64,000 nt of DNA from Stictocephala bisonia (Eukaryota; Arthropoda; Insecta; Hemiptera; Membracidae): positions 248,001 through 312,000 of the forward strand of contig JAQJVL010000005.1 of the NCBI GenBank assembly GCA_035578905.1, given 5' to 3'. Of this stretch, positions 53,215 through 64,000 are shown piece by piece. Position 1 is the stretch's first letter. Every line of letters begins with the position of its first letter. The notes beneath the pieces were generated by a model. The model saw only the letters and a program-made list of their open reading frames with translations. It had not been told where the DNA came from and did not search any database. Position numbers and translations under genes: made by a program.

Positions 53215-56200
53215 GACCTGTCTAACACCACGTGACGTACTGTTGTATAACTAACAACATGTAACTTACTGTTGTTACCTGTCTAACACCACGTGACGTA
53301 CTGTTGTATAACTAACATCATGTAACTTACTGTTGTTACCTGTCTAACACCACGTGACGTACTGTTGTATAACTAACATCATGTAACTTACTGTTGTTAC
53401 CTGTCTAACATGACGTGACGTACTGTTGTATAACTAACATCATGTAACTTACTGTTGTTACCTGTCTAACACGGCGTGACGTACTGTTGTGTGACTAATA
53501 TCATGTAACTTACTGTTGTGACCTGTCTAACACCACTTGACGTACTGTTGTATGACTTATACCATGTAACTTACTGTTGTGACCTGTCTAACACCACGTA
53601 ATGTACTGTTGTGTAACTAACATCATGTAACTTACTGTTGTGACCTGTCTAACACCACGTGACGTACTGTTGTATAACTAACACCATGTAACTTACTGTT
53701 GTTACCTGTCTAACACGACGTGATGTACTGTTGTGTGAATAATATCATGTAACTTACTGTTGTTACCTGTCTCACACCACGTGACGTAATGATGTATAAC
53801 TAACATCATGTAACTTACTGATGTTACTTGTCTAATACCACGTGACGTACTGTTGTATAACTAACATCATGTAACTTACTGTTGTTACCTGTCTAACATG
53901 ACGTGACGTACTGATGTATAACTAACATCATGTAACTTACTGTTGTTACCTGTCTAACATGACGTGACGTACTGATGTATAACTAACATCATGTAACTTA
54001 CTGTTGTTTCCTGTCTAACACGACGTGACGTACTGTTGTATAACTAACATCATGTAACTTACTGTTGTTACCTGTCTAACACGACGTGGCGTACTGTTGT
54101 ATAACTAACATCATGTAACTTACTGTTGTTACCTGTCTAACATGACGTGACGTACTGATGTATAACTAACATCATGTAACTTACTGTTGTTACCTGTCTA
54201 ACACGACGTGACGTACTGTTGTATAACTAACATCATGTAACTTACTGTTGTTTCCTGTCTAACACGACGTGACGTACTGTTGTATAACTAACATCATGTA
54301 ACTTACTGTTGTTACCTGTCTAACACGACGTGGCGTACTGTTGTATAACTAACATCATGTAACTTACTGTTGTTACCTGTCTAACATGACGTGACGTACT
54401 GATGTATAACTAACATCATGTAACTTACTGTTGTTACCTGTATAACACCACGAAACGTACTGTTGTATAACTAACATCATGTAACTTACTGTTGTTACCT
54501 GTCTAACACGACGTGACGTACTGTTGTATAACTAACATCATGTAACTTACTGTTGTTACCTGTCTAACACCACGTGACGTACTGTTGTATAACTAACATC
54601 ATGTAACTTACTGTTGTTACCTGTCTAACATGACGTGACGTACTGATGTATAACTAACATCATGTAACTTACTGTTGTTGCCTGTATAACACCACGAAAC
54701 GTACTGTTGTATAACTAACATCATGTAACTTACTGTTGTTACCTGTCTAACATGACGTGACGTACTGATGTATAACTAACATCATGTAACTTACTGTTGT
54801 TACCTGTATAACACCACGAAACGTACTGTTGTATAACTAACATCATGTAACTTACTGTTGTTACCTGTCTAACACGACGTGACGTACTGTTGTATAACTA
54901 ACATCATGTAACTTACTGTTGTTACCTGTCTAACACGACGTGACGTACTGTTGTATAACTAACATCATGTAACTTACTGTTGTTACCTGTCTAACATGAC
55001 GTGGCGTACTGTTGTATAACTAACATCATGTAACTTACTGTTGTTACCTGTTTAACATGACGTGACGTACTGATGTATAACTAACATCATGTAACTTACT
55101 GTTGTTACCTGTCTAACACGACGTGACGTACTGTTGTATAACTAACATCATGTAACTTACTGTTGTTTCCTGTCTAACACGACGTGACGTACTGTTGTAT
55201 AACTAACATCATGTAACTTACTGTTGTTACCTGTCTAACACGACGTGGCGTACTGTTGTATAACTAACATCATGTAACTTACTGTTGTTACCTGTCTAAC
55301 ACGACGTGACGTACTGATGTATAACTAACATCATGTAACTTACTGTTGTTACCTGTCTAACACGACGTGACGTACTGTTGTATAACTAACATCATGTAAC
55401 TTACTGTTGTTTCCTGTCTAACACGACGTGACGTACTGTTGTATAACTAACATCATGTAACTTACTGTTGTTACCTGTCTAACACGACGTGGCGTACTGT
55501 TGTATAACTAACATCATGTAACTTACTGTTGTTACCTGTCTAACATGACGTGACGTACTGATGTATAACTAACATCATGTAACTTACTGTTGTTACCTGT
55601 CTAACACGACGTGGCGTACTGTTGTATAACTAACATCATGTAACTTACTGTTGTTACCTGTCTAACATGACGTGATGTACTGATGTATAACTAACATCAT
55701 GTAACTTACTGTTGTTACCTGTATAACACCACGAAACGTACTGTTGTATAACTAACATCATGTAACTTACTGTTGTTACCTGTCTAACATGACGTGACGT
55801 ACTGATGTATAACTAACATCATGTAACTTACTGTTGTTACCTGTATAACACCACGAAACGTACTGTTGTATAACTAACATCATGTAACTTACTGTTTTTA
55901 CCTGTCTAACACGACGTGACGTACTGTTGTATAACTAACATCATGTAACTTACTGTTGTTACCTGTCTAACACGACGTGACGTACTGTTGTATAACTAAC
56001 ATCATGTAACTTACTGTTGTTACCTGTCTAACACGACGTGACGTACTGTTGTATAACTAAGATCATGTAACTTACTGTTGTTACCTGTCTAACACGACGT
56101 GACGTACTGTTGTATAACTAACATCATGTAACTTACTGTTGTTACCTGTCTAACATGACGTGACGTACTGATGTATAACTAACATCATGTAACTTACTGT

Positions 56201-59200
56201 TGTTACCTGTCTAACATGACGTGACGTACTGATGTATAACTAACATCATGTAACTTACTGTTGTTACCTGTATAACACCACGAAACGTACTGTTGTATAA
56301 CTAACATCATGTAACTTACTGTTGTTACCTGTCTAACATGACGTGACGTACTGTTGTATAACTAACATCATGTAACTTACTGTTGTTACCTGTATAACAC
56401 CACGAAACGTACTGTTGTATAACTAACATCATGTAACTTACTGTTGTTACCTGTCTAACATGACGTGACGTACTGTTGTATAACTAACATCATGTAACTT
56501 ACTGTTGTTACCTGTATAACACCACGAAACGTACTGTTGTATAACTAACATCATGTAACTTACTGTTGTTACCTGTCTAACATGACGTGACGTACTGTTG
56601 TATAACTAACATCATGTAACTTACTGTTGTTACCTGTATAACACCACGAAACGTACTGTTGTATAACTAACATCATGTAACTTACTGTTGTTACCTGTAT
56701 AACACCACGAAACGTACTGTTGTATAACTAACATCATGTAACTTACTGTTGTTACCTGTATAACACCACGTGACGTACTGTTGTATAACTAACATCATGT
56801 AACTTACTGTTGTTACCTGTATAACACCACGTGACGTACTGTTGTATAACTAACATCATGTAACTTACTGTTGTTACCTGTATAACACCACGTGACGTAC
56901 TGTTGTATAACTAACATCATGTAACTTACTGTTGTTACCTGTATAACACCACGAAACGTACTGTTGTATAACTAACATCATGTAACTTACTGTTGTTACC
57001 TGTATAACACCACGAAACGTACTGTTGTATAACTAACATCATGTAACTTACTGTTGTTACCTGTATAACACCACGTGACGTATTGTTGTATAACTAACAT
57101 CATGTAACTTACTGTTGTTACCTGTATAACACCACGTGACGTACTGTTGTATAACTAACATCATGTAACTTACTGTTGTTACCTGTATAACACCACGAAA
57201 CGTACTGTTGTATAACTAACATCATGTAACTTACTGTTGTTACCTGTCTAACATGACGTGACGTACTGATGTATAACTAACATCATGTAACTTACTGTTG
57301 TTACCTGTCTAACACGACGTGACGTACTGTTGTATAACTAACATCATGTAACTTACTGTTGTTACCTGTCTAACATGACGTGGCGTACTGTTGTATAACT
57401 AACATCATGTAACTTACTGTTGTTACCTGTTTAACATGACGTGACGTACTGATGTATAACTAACATCATGTAACTTACTGTTGTTACCTGTCTAACACGA
57501 CGTGACGTACTGTTGTATAACTAACATCATGTAACTTACTGTTGTTTCCTGTCTAACACGACGTGACGTACTGTTGTATAACTAACATCATGTAACTTAC
57601 TGTTGTTACCTGTCTAACACGACGTGGCGTACCGTTGTATAACTAACATCATGTAACTAACTGTTGTTACCTGTCTAACATGACGTGACGTACTGATGTA
57701 TAACTAACATCATGTAACTTACTGTTGTTACCTGTATAACACCACGAAACGTACTGTTGTATAACTAACATCATGTAACTTACTGTTGTTACCTGTCTAA
57801 CATGACGTGACGTACTGATGTATAACTAACATCATGTAACTTACTGTTGTTACCTGTATAACACCACGAAACGTACTGTTGTATAACTAACATCATGTAA
57901 CTTACTGTTGCTACCTGTCTAACACGACGTGACGTACTGTTGTATAACTAACATCATGTAACTTACTGTTGTTACCTGTCTAACACGACGTGACGTACTG
58001 TTGTATAACTAAGATCATGTAACTTACTGTTGTTACCTGTCTAACACGATGTGACGTACTGTTGTATAACTAACATCATGTAACTTACTGTTGTTACCTG
58101 TCTAACACGACGTGACGTACTGTTGTATAACTAACATCATGTAACTTACTGTTGTTACCTGTCTAACACGACGTGACGTACTGTTGTGTGAATAATATCA
58201 TGTAACTTACTGTTGTTACCTGTCTAACACGACGTGACGTACTGTTGTATAACTAACATCATGTAACTTACTGTTGTTACCTGTCTAACACGACGTGACG
58301 TACTGTTGTATAACTAACACCATGTAACTTACTGTTGTTACCTGTCTAACACGACGTGACGTACTGTTGTGTGAATAATATCATGTAACTTACTGTTGTT
58401 ACCTGTCTAACACGACGTGACGTAGTGTTGTGTGAACAATATCATGTAACTTACTGTTGTTACCTGTCTAACACGACGTGACGTACTGTTGTATAACTAA
58501 CATCATGTAACTTACTGTTGTTACCTGTCTAACACGACGTGACGTACTGTTGTGTGACTAATATCATGTAACTTACTGTTGTTACCTGTCTAACACGACG
58601 TGACGTACTGTTGTATAACTAACATCATGTAACTTACTGTTGTTACCTGTCTAACACGACGTGACGTACTGTTGTATAACTAACACCATGTAACTTACTG
58701 TTGTTACCTGTCTAACACGACGTGACGTACTGTTGTGTGAATAATATCATGTAACTTACTGTTGTTACCTGTCTCACACCACGTGACGTAATGTTGTATA
58801 ACTAACATCATGTAACTTACTGTTGTTACTTGTCTAATACCACGTGACGTACTGTTGTATAACTAACATCATGTAACTTACTGTTGTTACCTGTCTAACA
58901 CGACGTGACGTACTGTTGTATAACTAACATCATGTAACTTACTGTTGTTTCCTGTCTAACACGACGTGACGTACTGTTGTATAACTAACATCATGTAACT
59001 TACTGTTGTTACCTGTCTAACACGACGTGGCGTACTGTTGTATAACTAACATCATGTAACTTACTGTTGTTACCTGTCTAACATGACGTGACGTTCTGAT
59101 GTATAACTAACATCATGTAACTTACTGTTGTTACCTGTATAACACCACGAAACGTACTGTTGTATAACTAACATCATGTAACTTACTGTTGTTACCTGTC

Positions 59201-60290
59201 TAACATGACGTGACGTACTGATGTATAACTAACATCATGTAACTTACTGTTGTTACCTGTATAACACCACGAAACGTACTGTTGTATAACTAACATCATG
59301 TAACTTACTGTTGTTACCTGTCTAACACCACGTGACGTACTGTTGTATAACTAACATCATGTAACTTACTGTTGTTACCTGTCTAACACCACGTGACGTA
59401 CTGTTGTATAACTAACATCATGTAACTTACTGTTGTTACCTGTCTAACACGACGTGACGTACTGTTGTATAACTAACATCATGTAACTTACTGTTGTTAC
59501 CTGTCTAACACGACGTGACGTACTGTGGTATAACTAACATCATGTAACTTACTGTTGTTACCTGTCTAACACGACGTGGCGTACTGTTGTATAACTAACA
59601 TCATGTAACTTACTGTTGTTACCTGTCTAACACGACGTGACGTACTGTTGTATAACTAACATCATGTAACTTACTGTTGTTACCTGTCTAACACGACGTG
59701 ACGTACTGTTGTATAACTAACATCATGTAACTTACTGTTGTTACCTGTCTAACACGACGTGGCGTACTGTTGTATAACTAACATCATGTAACTTACTGTT
59801 GTTACCTGTCTAACACGACGTGACGTACTGTTGTATAACTAAGATCATGTAACTTACTGTTGTTACCTGTCTAACACGACGTGACGTACTGTTGTATAAC
59901 TAACATCATGTAACTTACTGTTGTTACCTGTCTAACACGACGTGACGTACTGTTGTATAACTAACATCATGTAACTTACTGTTGTTACCTGTCTAACACG
60001 ACGTGACGTACTGTTGTATAACTAACATCATGTAACTTACTGTTGTTACCTGTCTAACACGACGTGACGTACTGTTGTATAACTAACATCATGTAACTTA
60101 CTGTTGTTACATGTCTAACACGACGTGACGTACTGTTGTATAACTAACATCATGTAACTTATTGTTGTTACCTGTCTAACACGACGTGACGTACTGTTGT
60201 ATAACTAACATCATGTAACTTACTGTTGTTACCTGTCTAACACAACGTGACGTACTGTTGTGTGACTAATATCATGTAACTTACTGTTGT
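53215..60290. repeat. 61-bp dimeric higher-order domain, about 116 dimers
   Basis: The dimer is taacatcatgtaacttactg, then ttgttacctgtc (32 bp), plus taacacgacgtgacgtactg, then ttgtataac (29 bp). Variant types (acacGacgtgacg, acatGacgtgacgtactgAtg, ataacaccacgAAacg, ttTcctg, gtgGcg) recur in blocks. Private markers recur at exact multiples of 61: gtttaacatg at 55051 and 57430 (2379 = 39 x 61), and taagatcatg at 56059, 58011 and 59841 (1952 = 32 x 61; 1830 = 30 x 61). Confidence 0.96.
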
Positions 60291-60999
60291 GACCTTTCTA
60301 ACACCATGTGATGTGTAACTTGCTGTTGTGACATTTCTAACACGTCGTGACGTACTGATTTATGACTTATATTATGTGTCGTACTTTTGATACCTGTATA
60401 ACACCACGTGACGTACTGTTTTGTGACAAAATTATATAACTGACTGTTGTGACCTGTCTAACACTACGTGACGTACTGATGTGTGACTAATATCATAAAA
60501 TTCCACTGTTGTGACCTAGCTAACACGACGTAACGTACTGTTGTATCATTAATATCATGTGTCTTACAGTTGTTACTTGATTAACACCACGTAACGTAAT
60601 TTTGTGTGACTAATATCACGTGACTTGCTGTCGTGATTAACACCACGTGACGTACTGTTGTATGACTATATCATTTGACTTACAGTTGTAATCTAATTAA
60701 TACCACGGGAAGTAATGTCTTGCTATTAATACCTTGCGATCTGATGTTGTGTGACTAGTACCTTTTGACGTGCTCTTGTGTGACTAATAACTTGTGTTAT
60801 ACTATTGTTAAAGTAATACCTTTTGACGTACTATTTTGTAAGTAATACCATGTGACACTGTTGTGTGACTAGTACCTTTTGACGTGCTCTTGTGTGACTA
60901 ATAACTTGTGTTATACTATTGTTAAAGTAATACCTTTTGACGTACTATTTTGTAAGTAATACCATGTGACACTGTTGTGTGACTAATACCTTGTGACTT

Positions 61000-63665
61000 A
61001 TTGTTGTTGACTAATACCTTGTGATATGCTATTGTGTAAGTAATACCACATGACCTACTGTTATGTGACTAATACCTTGTGATATACTATTGTGTAAGTA
61101 ATACCATGTGACGTACTGTTGTGTGACTAATACCTTTTGACGTACTATTTTGTAAGTAATACCATGTGACACTGTTGTGTGACTAATACCTTGTGACTTA
61201 TTGTTGTTGACTAATACCTTGTGATATACTATTGTGTAAGTAATACCACATGACCTACTGTTATGTGACTAATACCTTGTGATATACTATTGTGTAAGTA
61301 ATACCATGTGACGTACTGTTGTGTGACTAATACCATGTGACGTACTGTTATGTGACTAATACCTTGTGACTTACTGTTGTGTGGCTAATATCTTGTGATT
61401 TACTGTTATGTGACTAATACCTTGTGATATACTGTTGTGTGACTAATACCTTGTGATATACTATTGTGTAAGTAATACCATGTGACGTACTGTAGTGTGA
61501 CTAATACCATGTGACTTACTGTTGTGTGGCTAATACCTTGTGATATACTATTGTGTAAGTAATACCATGTGACTTACTGTTGTGTGGCTAATACCTTGTG
61601 ATATACTATTGTGTAAGTAATACCATGTGACGTACTGTTGTGTGACTAATACCATGTGACTTACTGCTATGTGGCTAATATCTTGTGATATACTATTGTG
61701 TAAGTAATACCATGTGACGTACTGTTGTGTGACTAATACCATGTGACTTACTGTTGTGTGGCTAATACCTTGTGATATACTATTGTGTAAGTAATACCAT
61801 GTGACGTACTGTTGTGTGACTAATACCATGTGACGTACTGTTGTGTGACTAATACCATGTGACTTACTGCTATGTGGCTAATACCTTGTGATATACTATT
61901 GTGTAAGTAATACCATGTGACGTACTGTTGTGTGACTAATACCATGTGACTTACTGTTGTGTGGCTAATACCTTGTGATATACTATTGTGTAAGTAATAC
62001 CATGTGACGTACTGTTGTGTGACTAATACCATGTGACTTACTGCTATGTGGCTAATACCTTGTGATATACTATTGTGTAAGTAATACCTTCTGACTTACT
62101 GTTGTGTGGCTAATACCTTGTGATATACTATTGTGTAAGTAATACCATGTGACTTACTGTTGTGTGGCTAATACCTTGTGATATACTATTGTGTAAGTAA
62201 TACCTTGTGACTTACTGTTGTGTGGCTAATACCTTGTGATATACTATTGTGTAAGTAATACCATGTGACGTACTGTTGTGTGACTAATACCTTGTGATAT
62301 ACTATTGTGTAAGTAATACCATGTGACTTACTGTTGTGTGGCTAATACCTTGTGATATACTATTGTGTAAGTAATACCTTGTGACGTACTGTTGTGTGAC
62401 TAATACCTTGTGATATACTATTGTGTAAGTAATACCATGTGACTTACTGTTGTGTGGCTAATACCTTGTGATATACTATTGTGTAAGTAATACCATGTGA
62501 CTTACTGTTGTGTGACTAATACCTTGTGATATACTATTTTGTAAGTAATACCATGTTACTTACTGTTGTGTGGCTAATACCTTGTGATATACTATTGTGT
62601 AAGTAATACCATGTGACTTACTGTTGTGTGACTAATACCTTGTGATATACTATTGTGTAAGTAATACCATGTGACTTACTGTTGTGTGACTAATACCTTG
62701 TGATATACTATTGTGTAAGTAATACCATGTGACTTACTGTTGTGTGACTAATACCTTGTGATATACTATTGTGTAAGTAATACCATGTGACTTACTGTTG
62801 TGTGGCTAATACCTTGTGATATACTGTTGTGTAAGTAATACCATGTGACTTACTGTTGTGTGACTAATACCTTGTGATATACTATTGTGTAAGTAATACC
62901 ATGTGACTTACTGTTGTGTGGCTAATACCTTGTGATATACTATTGTGTAAGTAATACCATGTGACTTACTGTTGTGTGGCTAATACCTTGTGATATACTA
63001 TTGTGTAAGTAATACCTTGTGACGTACTGTTGTGTGACTAATATCTTGTGATATACTATTGTGTAAGTAATACCATGTGACTTACTGTTGTGTGGCTAAT
63101 ACCTTGTGATATACTATTGTGTAAGTAATACCTTGTGACTTACTGTTGTGTGGCTAATACCTTGTGATATACTATTGTGTAAGTAATACCATGTGACGTA
63201 CTGTTGTGTGGCTAATACCTTGTGATATACTATTGTGTAAGTAATACCATGTGACTTACTGTTGTGTGACTAATACCTTGTGATATACTATTGTGTAAGT
63301 AATACCATGTGACTTACTGTTGTTTGGCTAATACCTTGTGATATACTATTGTGTAAGTAATACCATGTGACGTACTGTTGTGTGGCTAATACCTTGTGAT
63401 ATACTATTGTGTAAGTAATACCATGTGACTTACTGTTGTGTGACTAATACCATGTGACGTACTGTTATGTGGCTAATACCTTGTGATATACTATTGTGTA
63501 AGTAATACCATGTGACTTACTGTTGTGTGACTAATACCTTGTGATATACTATTGTGTAAGTAATACCATGTGACTTACTGTTGTGTGGCTAATACCTTGT
63601 GATATACTATTGTGTAAGTAATACCATGTGACGTACTGTTGTGTGGCTAATACCTTGTGACGTAC
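61000..63665. repeat. 58-bp dimeric higher-order domain, about 46 dimers
   Basis: The dimer is taataccatgtgacttactg, then ttgtgtggc (29 bp), plus taataccttgtgatatacta, then ttgtgtaag (29 bp). It is clearly related to the 61-bp dimer, but both halves are 29 bp. The left border (60751-60980) has a 114-bp block (gtgactagtaccttttgacg...) present twice in tandem. Confidence 0.96.
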
Positions 63666-63720
63666 TATTGTGCAAGTAAAACTATGTGATTTATTGTTGC
63701 AACATGACCAACGCCAGGTG

Positions 63721-64000
63721 ACGCTGCACCACCAAGTGATATAATATTGTCGCATGACTACATAACGTGATCATGGGTAACGAGGCAACAGAGGTATTCT
63801 GTTAGTCGGTAACGAGGTATATGACTAACAGCATTCAACGTCTGTTGCCCTATGACCATGGTGGACGTCAAGTACTGTAATAATATTTTTTCTAATGTCT
63901 AATATTACGTGTCTTACTATGAGAATGCATAATGTCATGGTCATAAGTGTTGTTATTGTTTAATTTTGGTAAATTATTGCATAATGGTTCTCATAATCCT
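63721..64000. other. window end, unique sequence
   Basis: Leaves the array through degenerate monomers into AT-rich sequence. ggtaacgaggcaac and cggtaacgaggtat near 63776-63820 are a small direct repeat. Nothing else seen. Confidence 0.45.

Larger units (their letters stand above)
52790..63720. repeat. 11-kb satellite-like array of about 29-32-bp monomers
   Basis: One superfamily throughout, monomer type taacaccatgtgacttactg, then ttgtgtgac. Four zones are visible: diverged monomers (52790-53215), a homogeneous 61-bp dimer domain (53215-60290), diverged monomers again (60290-61000), and a homogeneous 58-bp dimer domain (61000-63665), ending in degenerate monomers by 63720. All monomers have the same orientation. 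Confidence 0.97.

Noticed and set aside
52790..63720. CRISPR-like array
   Set aside because: Units are contiguous and all parts repeat; there are no unique spacers, no leader, no cas genes, and the DNA is eukaryotic.

Overview
Non-coding, repeat-dominated eukaryotic DNA, most likely from an arthropod and probably an insect. The signs are an AT-rich background, degraded non-LTR retrotransposons with CR1/L2-style domains, MITEs, tRNA-like and 5S-rRNA-like SINE fragments, and short AGGTTAGGTTAGG tracts like the insect telomere motif. A hemipteran is my guess from the look of the dispersed repeats; the sequence does not prove it. I found no intact host gene, no convincing exon, no functional tRNA or rRNA gene, and nothing prokaryotic.

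The dominant feature is about twenty tandem arrays covering roughly 35 kb of the 64 kb. Unit lengths in order are 72, 80, 72, 51, 66, 43/86, 42, 36, 81, about 38-46, 25, 100, about 99, 66, 2 (a pure GA tract of 1,038 bp), 86, 43, 111, 79, and 29-32 (as 61-bp and 58-bp dimers). Most units show no evident similarity to each other. The two largest are the 81-bp array (22.4-28.3 kb, about 73 units) and the about 30-bp-monomer array (52.8-63.7 kb). The latter has degenerate monomeric edges and two homogenised dimeric domains, a layered organisation known from satellite DNA. Rare variants recurring at exact unit multiples in both arrays show that multi-unit blocks were copied. Long open frames inside the arrays follow from unit lengths divisible by 3 or from stop-free units and are not genes.

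Between arrays lie decayed transposons. A minus-strand LINE remnant spans 16.4-18.1 kb (endonuclease end plus RT, with the catalytic YxDD damaged). A second, longer minus-strand LINE spans 44.1-47.15 kb (SGNH/esterase-like ORF1, endonuclease, and RT with FADD intact but frames broken). There is a PIF/Harbinger-like MITE at 8732-9150 with 50-bp TIRs and TTA target duplications, a palindromic element at 19050-19203 nested in a larger inverted-repeat element, a small foldback element inside LINE 2, a 5S-rRNA-like SINE at 32960-33170, and a tRNA-like head at 28747-28818 next to a tandem array that lies between inverted repeats.

Layout: 0-13.9 kb, seven arrays with AT-rich spacers and a MITE; 13.9-21.6 kb, AT-rich DNA with LINE 1, inverted-repeat elements and a GC-richer SINE-like patch; 21.6-37.7 kb, seven arrays with SINE fragments; 37.7-47.2 kb, AT-rich DNA, the GA tract and LINE 2; 47.3-63.7 kb, five more arrays including the 11-kb one. 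No gene pathway can be described. The window resembles a pericentromeric, subtelomeric, sex-chromosome or otherwise low-recombination block, or a region colonised by transposons that carry internal minisatellites; the sequence alone does not decide which.
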